Positions 1 through 5,795 of a stretch of 17,129 bases of DNA are shown piece after piece. The position numbers and the translations under genes are program-made. The stretch's first letter is position 1. Each line of letters opens with the position of its first letter. The stretch is from UBA11524 sp051883695 (lineage in GTDB: Bacteria; Bacillota; Clostridia; Christensenellales; Aristaeellaceae). The notes beneath the pieces were generated by a model. The model ran no database searches. It was not told the origin of the DNA and saw nothing but the letters and a program-made list of their open reading frames with translations. The stretch spans positions 1-17,129 of the forward strand of contig JBJEUF010000057.1 of assembly GCA_051883695.1 (NCBI GenBank), in the 5' to 3' direction.

Positions 1-34
1 GATTTCAACCCACGCACCCCAAGCGGGGTGCGAC
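1..34 (-). CRISPR. Leader-proximal repeat of a type I-C CRISPR array
   Basis: Read on the minus strand this begins GTCGCACCCCGCTTGGGG and ends TGGGTTGAAAT(C), the classic type I-C repeat form. The arms CGCACCCC and GGGGTGCG make an 8-bp stem around a GCTT loop, followed by the unpaired tail that becomes the 11-nt 5' handle of crRNAs. Family repeats are 32-33 nt, so the last base (position 1) may belong to the first spacer. It sits directly after the leader downstream of cas2, so it should be the first, newest-end repeat. The rest of the array lies outside the window. Confidence 0.93.
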
Positions 35-188
35 TGCGAAAAACACCAACACTTCCACTCAGAAATGCAGCGTTTTCGACAAATTCTTATCCTGCGTATC
101 CTCCGTACAGACGGCGGACAGCAGAAATTGAACGCTTTGCCCGGTGCGAAAGGTTGCGCATTTCATGAGCGCTTCCCTTTCGCACCAT
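35..188 (-). promoter_or_regulatory. CRISPR leader
   Basis: This 154-bp non-coding stretch lies between the cas2 stop and the first repeat, on the strand of array transcription. In type I-C systems this region carries the array promoter and the adaptation signals at the leader-repeat junction. It is A/T-richer near the repeat (the minus strand reads GTGTTTTTCGCA just before it). I could not pick a convincing -35/-10 pair for the array. Confidence 0.8.
143..186. repeat. 11-bp perfect inverted repeat between cas2 and the leader
   Basis: GGTGCGAAAGG (143-153) and CCTTTCGCACC (176-186) are exact reverse complements separated by 22 nt. A second small pairing, GCGC with GCGC, lies inside the loop. 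It starts 3 bp after the cas2 stop codon. There is no T-run, so it is not a standard terminator. From memory, other type I-C loci have a similar GGTGCGAA...TTCGCACC element at this place, with a CATGAAAT motif in the loop that is also present here. Its role is unknown to me. Confidence 0.75.
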
Positions 189-479
189 TTACAGCATCAG
201 GACGCTTTCCGGGTCGTAGCCCGGCTTCGCGCCAATGTGCTCGACCTTTGTCTGATAATGATTGCCCAGCTCGTAGAAGCGCAGGCTGTCATGCTCCTGG
301 TCGATCAGCGCGGTCAGCTCGGCTTTCAGCTGCTTGTATTGAGCGGCGTCCAGCAGACACTCAAAGACGGAGTTCTGTACACGGTGCCCATGGGCTGTGC
401 ACTTCTTTGCCACCTGCCGCAGTCGGCGCTTGCCGCTGCTGCCTGTGGTGTTGACATCGTAGGTGATCAGTATCAGCAT
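189..479 (-). CDS. cas2: CRISPR-associated endonuclease Cas2 (type I-C)
   Basis: A 96-aa protein, the usual Cas2 size. It opens MLILITYDVNTT, the conserved first beta strand of the ferredoxin-like fold, with the metal-binding aspartate at position 8. It continues with RRLRQVAKKCTAHGHRVQNSVFE, the second conserved strand. Cas2 dimers bridge two Cas1 dimers in the spacer integration complex; the nuclease activity itself is generally dispensable for adaptation. The ATG at 477-479 is chosen because the conserved N-terminus begins there and a GGAAG-type ribosome binding site lies just upstream. It starts 4 bp after cas1 ends, so it is the last gene of the cas5c-cas2 operon, directly before the leader. 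Confidence 0.95.
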   Translation of the reverse strand: MLILITYDVNTTGSSGKRRLRQVAKKCTAHGHRVQNSVFECLLDAAQYKQLKAELTALIDQEHDSLRFYELGNHYQTKVEHIGAKPGYDPESVLML

Positions 480-483
480 CCTG

Positions 484-1515
484 TCACTTCCATAAAAAGG
501 GCGGATATTGGTCCAAATCGCCGCGCAGGCACCGGGCCAGCAGCAGCGCCTGTACATAGGGAACAAGACCCCAGTACAGTTTCTCCTTCAGGAACGGATG
601 GGTGATTTCTTCGCGCTTCCGGGCTTGCCATGCGGTCAGTACCTGCTTGCGGCCTTCATCGTTCAGCAGCACAGCGCCGTTTTCGTAACGCTTGAAATGC
701 TCCCGGCGAATGGCGCGGGTGTTGATGAGCGTCAGGACAAACCGATCCGCGATGGCCGGGCGCAGCTCTTCCATCAGATCAAGAGCCAGCGATTCCCGCC
801 CCGGCCGATCCCGGTGCAGAAAGCCCACATAGGCATCCAGCCCGACAGCCTCAAGCGCCGATGCGCAATCGTGGGATAGCAGCGTATAGACAAAGGAAAG
901 CAGCGCGTTCACGCGGTCGACAGGCGGACGGCGGTTGCGATCCTCAAAGTGGAAGGATTCCTTCTGATTGAGGATCATTTCGTCAAATACGCCGAAGTAA
1001 GCGGCGGAGGTCATGCCTTCAAGTCCGCGCAGGCTGTCCGGCTCCACTTGCTGCAGGATTGCTTCCAGCGAATCGGACAGACGCTGGCTGACGTCCTTCA
1101 ATCGTGGCGCATCTACACGCAGCGCATGGTCGCGCAAGGTACGCTCGATGACCCAGCGGCTGTTGTAGACCTTGCCGAAGATGCAGCAGCGGGCGATCCG
1201 GCAGCTGTCGGCGGCGCTGTCCGCCATGCGGTACTGCGTTCGGCGGAGCAGCACGTTACCGCGCTCCCAGCCGCAGATGCGGGCCAGAAAACGGCCGTTG
1301 GGCGTCAGGAAGCAGAGATTCACGCCACGGTCAGCGCAGGCGCCCATCAGCGCCGGACTGGCACCCTTGTAGGAGAAGCTGACAATGCTCTCCAGAATCA
1401 GCAGTGGATACTGTCCCTTTCGCTCCTCGCCGCAATGGATGACCACGTTCTCGTTTTCCAGCGACAGATAGGCATCCTCGGAGGTGACAAACAGCGTGTT
1501 CAGCAGCTTTCTCAC
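484..1515 (-). CDS. cas1: CRISPR-associated integrase/endonuclease Cas1 (type I-C)
   Basis: A 343-aa protein of standard Cas1 length. The N-terminal beta-rich domain starts MRKLLNTLFVTSEDAYLSLE. The C-terminal helical catalytic domain shows the expected metal ligands: Glu166 in RGLEGMTSAAYF, His234 in GFLHRDRPGRESLALDLMEE, and Glu249/250 at the end of that motif. Cas1 integrates new spacers at the leader end of the array with Cas2. It starts at GTG (1513-1515), overlapping the cas4 stop by 4 bp (GTGA), with a strong AAGGAGG ribosome binding site 7 nt upstream. The overlap suggests translational coupling to cas4. No catalytic residue appears to be lost. Confidence 0.96.
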   Translation of the reverse strand: MRKLLNTLFVTSEDAYLSLENENVVIHCGEERKGQYPLLILESIVSFSYKGASPALMGACADRGVNLCFLTPNGRFLARICGWERGNVLLRRTQYRMADSAADSCRIARCCIFGKVYNSRWVIERTLRDHALRVDAPRLKDVSQRLSDSLEAILQQVEPDSLRGLEGMTSAAYFGVFDEMILNQKESFHFEDRNRRPPVDRVNALLSFVYTLLSHDCASALEAVGLDAYVGFLHRDRPGRESLALDLMEELRPAIADRFVLTLINTRAIRREHFKRYENGAVLLNDEGRKQVLTAWQARKREEITHPFLKEKLYWGLVPYVQALLLARCLRGDLDQYPPFLWK

Positions 1516-2174
1516 AGCAAGTCCTCCTTCTCCCGGAGATGCGCGCGCAGGTATTCGCCCACGTTGGCGGTTCCCTGGGTACGCGGGAGGCAGAGCTCCC
1601 GCAGCGAGCAGGCTGAACAGCCGCGATGGGCGCGTACCTGCGGCGTATAGCCGCGGTCAAGCAGCGTGTGCATCTCCTCAAAGGAGGCTTCCACCAGCGC
1701 CCGGAGCTCCGGCGTGAAGGTCACGCGGGTGCGCCGTCTGGTTTCGCCGTAGTACAGGCTGCCCTCCGGGATTTCGCACAGCAGCATTTCCTCCAGACAC
1801 ATGGCCTGCGCGCAAAGCTGCGCTTCGTCCGCTTGATGCGATTTGGGCGCACCCTTCTTGTATTCCACCGGATAGACGCGCCAGAGGCCCTCGCGGCCTG
1901 ACAGCGGAACCCCATGGGCATCCCTGTGAAACTCCACCACATCGCAGACGCCTGTCACATGCATCCGCCGGGACTGCACCCGCAGTCCGCGAACGGTCAG
2001 CACATCGCCGCGCAGCTCCGTCTGCTTTTCATCGTGGGTGCGCGTGTGAAAAATGGCGCCGTCCGCTGTGTGCTCGTTTTCAGCCCACTGCTGCTCCAGA
2101 TGAATCAGCGCCCACTGGCGGCGGCAAAAGAGAAAGTGCTGCAAGCCTGAGAGCATAAGGGCTTCGCTGTCCAT
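1512..2174 (-). CDS. cas4: CRISPR-associated exonuclease Cas4 (type I-C)
   Basis: A 220-aa protein of the Cas4 (RecB-like) family. The four iron-sulfur cysteines are visible: one near the N-terminus in FLFCRRQW, and three in the C-terminal GCSACSLRELCLP. Nuclease motifs include GVCDVVEF and PVEYKKG (the D and E-x-K residues of the PD-(D/E)xK fold). In type I-C systems Cas4 joins Cas1-Cas2 and trims pre-spacers so that those next to the TTC PAM are integrated in the right orientation. The gene starts 1 bp after the cas7c stop and overlaps cas1 by 4 bp. The ribosome binding site is weak, so translation is probably coupled to cas7c. Confidence 0.95.
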   Translation of the reverse strand: MDSEALMLSGLQHFLFCRRQWALIHLEQQWAENEHTADGAIFHTRTHDEKQTELRGDVLTVRGLRVQSRRMHVTGVCDVVEFHRDAHGVPLSGREGLWRVYPVEYKKGAPKSHQADEAQLCAQAMCLEEMLLCEIPEGSLYYGETRRRTRVTFTPELRALVEASFEEMHTLLDRGYTPQVRAHRGCSACSLRELCLPRTQGTANVGEYLRAHLREKEDLL

Positions 2175-2175
2175 G

Positions 2176-3084
2176 TCAGATCATCCGGATGCAGGTAACA
2201 CCCTGCGGCAGCGCGGCTTCATCCACGGTCACGGCATAGTCCGCATAGCACCGGGGCGCGTCAGGCTTCACGCGGCTGACCTTCACGGTGTCAAACAGCT
2301 TGTAGGCCGGCGCTTCACCCAGCTCGCTGTCATGCTTGAACACGATCAGCTCCCGAACAGCCATCTTGCCCCGTGCGGCGCTGCGATCCTCCTCAAACAT
2401 ATTGATGATGGCCTTCCACAGCAGCGCCAGATCTTCCTCGTCAAAGCCGGTGGTCTTGCGGGCAAGGTTGGCGGACACAAAGCCCTCCGCGCGGTACAGA
2501 CCGTAGGGAACAATGTATTTCCGGCCCATTTCGGTGCCCTTGCGTTCTGCGTCGCTCTCGGTGGTGATGGCGATGCGGGTGATGGTCACCTCCTGCGGCA
2601 CGATGGGATCAATCGAGCGGGCAAAACCCAGCTGCACAGGGCCGCGCACCTGGCCGCAGTTCAGCGCAGCCTTGACAAAGGTGGTCATCACGGCGCCGAA
2701 GGTACGCACGTCGTAGAAATTGCGGCACATGAAATCGCGAATCTTCCTGTCCAGATCGGGATCGTCCTTCTTGGCCTTCTTCGCGTCGGTCACGCCGTAG
2801 TAGCGGTAGGCGCGCTCGTCGCTGCGGTTCAGCGGCACGTTGTCCTTGATGTAAATCTGATAGCCCTTGCCGTCCTCCGGCGCGTCCTCACCGGGCTCCT
2901 CGTCCTTGACCATTTCCACATAGTTGCGGATCTTGCGCTTGAGGCACACGTCCGTCACAATGCCCAGACCGGTTTCGGGATCAATGCGCGGCATGTTGCC
3001 CGCATCGGGATCGCCGTTGGGGTTGCCGTTTTCAACATCGAACAGGATAACGAAATCATAGCGGTTCTTGATGGGCTCACTCAT
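2176..3084 (-). CDS. cas7c: Cascade backbone subunit Cas7c (Csd2)
   Basis: A 302-aa protein matching the Csd2/Cas7 family of type I-C. It has the N-terminal strand YDFVILFDVENGNPNGDPD with the family NGDPD motif, and DVRTFGAVM in the middle. Multiple Cas7 copies line the crRNA spacer and flip out every sixth base of the guide, a fact that matters for the pseudo-spacer described at 5730. The start at 3082-3084 (MSEPIKNRYDF) is preferred over an upstream in-frame ATG because an AAAGGAGG site lies 9 nt ahead and the conserved sequence begins there. It overlaps the end of cas8c by 8 bp. Confidence 0.95.
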   Translation of the reverse strand: MSEPIKNRYDFVILFDVENGNPNGDPDAGNMPRIDPETGLGIVTDVCLKRKIRNYVEMVKDEEPGEDAPEDGKGYQIYIKDNVPLNRSDERAYRYYGVTDAKKAKKDDPDLDRKIRDFMCRNFYDVRTFGAVMTTFVKAALNCGQVRGPVQLGFARSIDPIVPQEVTITRIAITTESDAERKGTEMGRKYIVPYGLYRAEGFVSANLARKTTGFDEEDLALLWKAIINMFEEDRSAARGKMAVRELIVFKHDSELGEAPAYKLFDTVKVSRVKPDAPRCYADYAVTVDEAALPQGVTCIRMI

Positions 3085-3454
3085 GGTCCTTGTCCTCCTT
3101 TGATGTGTAGATGTTCTGGATTTGATGATAGTAGCCAAGCTGGAAAATGCCCTGGTCGGTCAGGTCCAAGCGTGCGGGATAGGGCTGATCGATCATGCCC
3201 ATTAGGCGCTGCATGATGCGGCTCAGAAAGTAGTAGAGCTTTTCATCCTTGTTCCGCAGTGTTTTCAGATGCGCCTGGCTGAGCCGGATGAGCGTGGGGA
3301 AAACCATCGCCGGTGTGCAGCAGGCCGAATTGAAATACCGGTCGCGGATGGTCACGGAAATCTCGGGAAGGGCTTTTTTTTGTACGTCCTCCAGCACCGC
3401 GAACAGACGGCCCAGAATGTAGGGTAGATAGGTTGTTTGATCGTTCAGCTTCAC
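3077..3454 (-). CDS. cas11c: Small subunit Cas11c, internal in-frame product of cas8c
   Basis: Inside cas8c, at codon 463, there is a GTG (3452-3454) preceded by a strong GGAGGTG ribosome binding site (3461-3467) with 6-nt spacing. Translation from there gives a 125-aa helical protein (V/MKLNDQTTYLPYILGRLFAVLE...) that ends at the cas8c stop. Type I-C systems studied experimentally make Cas11c in exactly this way, from the 3' part of cas8c, and two copies form the belly of the effector complex. Size, position and ribosome binding site all fit. A possible alternative start is the ATG at GGMKEII, 8 codons upstream, but it has a poorer site. Confidence 0.85.
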   Translation of the reverse strand: MKLNDQTTYLPYILGRLFAVLEDVQKKALPEISVTIRDRYFNSACCTPAMVFPTLIRLSQAHLKTLRNKDEKLYYFLSRIMQRLMGMIDQPYPARLDLTDQGIFQLGYYHQIQNIYTSKEDKDHE

Positions 3455-4840
3455 TTGTGCCACCTCCGATATGATTTCTTTCATGCCGCCCTGCGACAGG
3501 TTCTTGAGGAGATATGCCTTGATGATGGACGCCTTGCCCCAGGAGATGACATGCTCCGCCCGGATGCGCAGCTGGGTCTGCTGGTAGAGCGTTGCCGGGT
3601 AGGGCGTGTCCGTCATGATAGCCCGCAGCACATCACCGGTCATCTGGGGAGAAGCGTTCTTGTTGCTGGCATTGGGGTTCACGGTTTCCCGCAGCATCCC
3701 CTGGATGGACAGGGATTCGTATTTCACATAGGACGGGCGCTGAATCTCCAAGCGCTTCTGATGCGCAATCAGGTGCCTGGCTAAATCCCCGAAGCTGCTC
3801 TGCAGGAAGAAGCGCACCGACAGCCGGGCCGCATTGGGCGCAAGCCCCAGAATGAAGAAGCGGTTGTCCGGCTGCATGGGGAAGCGTTCCCAGGTGGCCT
3901 CCTGCCCCTCGCTCAGCCGTTCAAGGGCATACTGCAGCGCATCGTCGCGCACCTCGTTCGCGCCCATGAAGGCAGCGAAGGCGTCCGCATAGACGGTCTC
4001 CGCCGTTTCCGCCCAGAAAACCATGGTCGTATCGCCGAAGAACAGGGTATGGTCGCGGTCGGCCAGCAGGTGATTGAGCGCCGCGCCGTAGGCGAAGGCG
4101 GCCTGCTTGCTGACGGGTGCGTTGCGGCCCTGCTCCTCATCGTGGCCGTAGGACTCGAAAGCACGGGCGTTGAAGCTCACCAGCGACGCCCCCATGGCCT
4201 GTGCTTCCCGCACGCCCTTGATGGTGGGATGCAGCTGCGCAATCTCCGCCATCTCGCCACTTACCAGGCAGCGCTGGCGGGCGCTGTCCTCCGGAGCCGC
4301 ATCGTAGTGGTTCTGCCATGCCTGCTGAATGACCGGCACCTCATGGGCATAGGTGTTGTCCAGCCGGAAGACAAGGTTTGCCGCTGCCAGCTCCTTGAGC
4401 ATGGGTGCAATCAGCGGATGCTCCGCCGCCTTTTCCGGCTCCCAGTGCTCGAAGAACGCCAGGATGGCTTTGGCTGCAGGGGCTTCCGCATCATGCAGCA
4501 GCTTCTGATGCAGCGCGGCACAGGCCTGAAAGCACTGGATGGCGCGTTCCGGCTTGCCCTTGCTGTCGATGCCCAGCATGTAGGTGACGTTGTCGCACAG
4601 GAAGTTGGGCATGATGGCAACTGTACGCTTCGCTTGTTCAGGGAGCGTCATGCTCTTGGGTGTCAGAACCTTCTTATTCCCCCGTTCCGTCTCCTCCCGC
4701 ACATCCATCACCGCCATCAGCTGACCCTCCTGATTCAGCCGGAGGGCATAGGAGACCTTGACATCCAGCCAGCCGGGGCGTTCCAGCTTTCCCTGTTTTG
4801 CCAGCTGATCGTAATAGCCGACCAAAGCCTGCAGAATCAT
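3077..4840 (-). CDS. cas8c: Cascade large subunit Cas8c (Csd1)
   Basis: A 587-aa protein of the Csd1/Cas8c family, of normal length. It begins MILQALVGYYDQLAKQGKLE, the typical Csd1 N-terminus. Recognisable stretches include PNFLCDNVTYMLG, and the C-terminal helical part with YLPYILGRLFAVLEDVQ. Cas8c recognises the PAM and helps open target DNA in the type I-C effector complex. The ATG at 4838-4840 overlaps the cas5c stop (ATGA), and a GAGGTG site sits 6 nt upstream, so this start is preferred over one 15 nt further up. The last third also encodes the small subunit Cas11c from an internal start. Confidence 0.95.
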   Translation of the reverse strand: MILQALVGYYDQLAKQGKLERPGWLDVKVSYALRLNQEGQLMAVMDVREETERGNKKVLTPKSMTLPEQAKRTVAIMPNFLCDNVTYMLGIDSKGKPERAIQCFQACAALHQKLLHDAEAPAAKAILAFFEHWEPEKAAEHPLIAPMLKELAAANLVFRLDNTYAHEVPVIQQAWQNHYDAAPEDSARQRCLVSGEMAEIAQLHPTIKGVREAQAMGASLVSFNARAFESYGHDEEQGRNAPVSKQAAFAYGAALNHLLADRDHTLFFGDTTMVFWAETAETVYADAFAAFMGANEVRDDALQYALERLSEGQEATWERFPMQPDNRFFILGLAPNAARLSVRFFLQSSFGDLARHLIAHQKRLEIQRPSYVKYESLSIQGMLRETVNPNASNKNASPQMTGDVLRAIMTDTPYPATLYQQTQLRIRAEHVISWGKASIIKAYLLKNLSQGGMKEIISEVAQVKLNDQTTYLPYILGRLFAVLEDVQKKALPEISVTIRDRYFNSACCTPAMVFPTLIRLSQAHLKTLRNKDEKLYYFLSRIMQRLMGMIDQPYPARLDLTDQGIFQLGYYHQIQNIYTSKEDKDHE

Positions 4841-5484
4841 CGGAACACCTCGCAATCCGTCAGGTCGATGACTCCGTTTGTCATCTGTGCCCGGAAGAAC
4901 ATGGGCGTGATGTTGTCCGGGTCGCTGTAATCCATGTCGTAAAGCATGAAGCCCAGATCACGGGTTTCAGGGATGGCCGGAATCTCGCCGCCCTCCCACA
5001 GGCGGAAGTGCGCGGTGCATTCCCTCGTGCCCAGATAGGGCATCGAGTAGCACGCGCCCTTCCGCAGCCTGCGCTTGACGATGTCCTGGAATTTTCCGGG
5101 ATTATCCCCGGGGGCGGCCTGATCGGTCATGTCGAAATGGGCCTCGATGACGTAGTGCACATCCTTGAGCATCATGGCGGCCCGCTGCTGGATATCGTTG
5201 GATGTGGCGATATACAGCGGTGCGGTGCTTGTCCCCGTCATGGCCGAGCGTGCCGCGCTGGCAAGCAGCTTGCTCTTGACCTCGTTGCGCCGTACATTGG
5301 TGAACCGGATGGGGTTCAGAATGTAGATTCTATCAATGTGCCAGCGCAAGCCGGGGTGATAATATACGCTTTCAATGATCCCACGCGCCGCGCTGGGCGT
5401 GGGGCAGTCAAATGAGACCCTCTCGACCTTAAGCTCTGGCCGTGTAAACAGCGCATAGTCTCCCCAGACTTCCATCCGAATCAA
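4837..5484 (-). CDS. cas5c: Cas5c (Cas5d), crRNA-processing endoribonuclease
   Basis: A protein of about 215 aa that matches type I-C Cas5, with MEVWGDYALFTRPELKVERVSFDCPTPSAARG at the N-terminus and LKDVHYVIEAHF in the middle. In type I-C, Cas5 replaces Cas6: it cuts the repeat at the 3' base of the hairpin, leaves an 11-nt handle and stays bound to it. I favour a TTG start at 5482-5484 because it is 9 nt after AAAGGAGG. The next ATG (5473-5475) would be 18 nt away, too far for that site. The gene is first in the cas5c-cas2 operon and overlaps cas8c by 4 bp. Confidence 0.92.
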   Translation of the reverse strand: MIRMEVWGDYALFTRPELKVERVSFDCPTPSAARGIIESVYYHPGLRWHIDRIYILNPIRFTNVRRNEVKSKLLASAARSAMTGTSTAPLYIATSNDIQQRAAMMLKDVHYVIEAHFDMTDQAAPGDNPGKFQDIVKRRLRKGACYSMPYLGTRECTAHFRLWEGGEIPAIPETRDLGFMLYDMDYSDPDNITPMFFRAQMTNGVIDLTDCEVFR

Positions 5485-5534
5485 GGTCTGATTCCTCCTT
5501 TCGTTATTGAATGCGTTGAGATGTATTGTGTTGA

Positions 5535-5550
5535 GCCGCAAAGCTGCGGC
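5535..5550 (-). other. Small hairpin in the cas5c 5' untranslated region
   Basis: GCCGCA (5535-5540) and TGCGGC (5545-5550) form a 6-bp stem with a 4-nt loop inside the roughly 90-nt leader of the cas5c transcript. The leader between the inferred start near 5574 and the cas5c start contains no ATG on the minus strand. The hairpin has no T-run and is too far from the start codon to hide the ribosome binding site. Its function is not evident. Confidence 0.45.
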
Positions 5551-5565
5551 TGGATACCGGGAACG

Positions 5566-5575
5566 TGTGATCACA
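5566..5575. promoter_or_regulatory. 10-bp palindrome at the cas5c transcription start
   Basis: TGTGATCACA is a perfect 10-bp palindrome covering the expected start point of the cas5c transcript (about 5574). It could be an operator for a dimeric repressor. It resembles fused CRP half-sites without the usual 6-bp gap, so CRP itself is unlikely. A chance palindrome is possible. Confidence 0.3.
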
Positions 5576-5580
5576 GAGAC

Positions 5581-5609
5581 AATATAACACAGGTTCGCGG
5601 GTTTGTCAA
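5581..5609 (-). promoter_or_regulatory. Promoter of the cas5c-cas8c-cas7c-cas4-cas1-cas2 operon
   Basis: On the minus strand a perfect -35 TTGACA (5604-5609) is followed by 17 bp and the -10 TATATT (5581-5586). The -10 is preceded by TG at the extended position (TGTTATATT). Transcription should start near 5574, giving a leader of about 90 nt before cas5c. This is an AT-rich island in GC-rich surroundings. The promoter shows that cas5c onward is not dependent on read-through from cas3. A pseudo-spacer target ends 4 bp upstream of the -35 box. Confidence 0.88.
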
Positions 5610-5613
5610 TACC

Positions 5614-5633
5614 TTCATGTTATTGGTTTGTAT
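5614..5633. promoter_or_regulatory. PAM plus pseudo-protospacer matching the adjacent crRNA-like RNA
   Basis: On the plus strand, TTC (5614-5616), the known type I-C PAM, is followed by ATGTTATTGGTTTGTAT (5617-5633). The pseudo-spacer at 5730-5746 reads ATGTTGTTGGTCTGTAT. They agree at 15 of 17 positions; the two differences are at positions 6 and 12, and agreement stops at position 18. The PAM is 4 bp upstream of the cas5c -35 box, so an effector complex bound here should block that promoter. The same site also lies 34 bp from the -35 box of the small RNA's own promoter. Confidence 0.88.
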
Positions 5634-5667
5634 TAATAATACCATCGTACACTATGAGGATTCACCC

Positions 5668-5696
5668 TTGGCTTTACCGCCTGGGTATGGTATAAT
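5668..5696 (+). promoter_or_regulatory. Promoter of the crRNA-like RNA
   Basis: TTGGCT (5668-5673), 17 bp, then TATAAT (5691-5696), with the extended -10 element TGG directly before it. Transcription should start near 5703, which is exactly the first base of the degenerate repeat. It is divergent from the cas5c promoter and convergent with cas3. No open reading frame of note follows, so its product should be a short untranslated RNA. Confidence 0.85.
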
Positions 5697-5702
5697 GGTC
5701 AG

Positions 5703-5790
5703 GTCGGACGAGGGTCCGTGGGTTGAAACATGTTGTTGGTCTGTATGCCAACCGGAGGACAGGAAGCGCGCAAGGCTTCCTGTCCTTTGT
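5703..5790 (+). ncRNA. CreR-like cas-regulating RNA: degenerate repeat plus pseudo-spacer
   Basis: The expected transcript has three parts. 5703-5729 is a 27-nt degenerate repeat: it starts GTCG, has a 5-bp stem CGGAC/GTCCG (5705-5709 with 5714-5718) and ends TGGGTTGAAAC, which matches the array repeat's 11-nt handle in 10 of 11 bases. 5730-5755 is a 26-nt pseudo-spacer. 5756-5791 is a terminator hairpin that could stand in for the 3' repeat hairpin of a type I-C crRNA. Cas5c would be expected to cut between 5718 and 5719. The pseudo-spacer targets the cas5c promoter region at 5614-5633. CreR and CreA RNAs of other CRISPR types share this layout and guide the effector to repress a promoter. 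The role here is inferred; the sequence match is direct. Confidence 0.87.
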
Positions 5791-5791
5791 T
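5756..5791 (+). terminator. Terminator of the crRNA-like RNA
   Basis: AGGACAGGAAGC (5756-5767) and GCTTCCTGTCCT (5775-5786) form a perfect 12-bp stem with a 7-nt loop, followed on the plus strand by TTTGTTGT. On the minus strand no T-run follows, so it is a weak terminator for cas3. It ends 4 bp before the cas3 stop codon (5796-5798). Confidence 0.75.
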
Positions 5792-5795
5792 GTCA

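Noticed and set aside
35..188. Array promoter inside the leader
   Set aside because: No -35/-10 pair with acceptable spacing stood out, so I did not place one.
65..454. Plus-strand open frames over the leader and cas2
   Set aside because: They run antisense to cas2 and the leader and show no conserved sequence or convincing ribosome binding site.
5485..5574. Toxin mini-gene that would make the element a CreTA addiction module
   Set aside because: The cas5c leader has no ATG on the minus strand and the target site regulates the cas5c operon promoter. Autorepression fits better, though an unusual RNA toxin cannot be excluded from sequence alone.
5756..5786. Terminator for cas3 on the minus strand
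   Set aside because: The stem is strong, but on the minus strand it is followed by CCGGTTGG, not a T-run. It fits the plus-strand RNA better.
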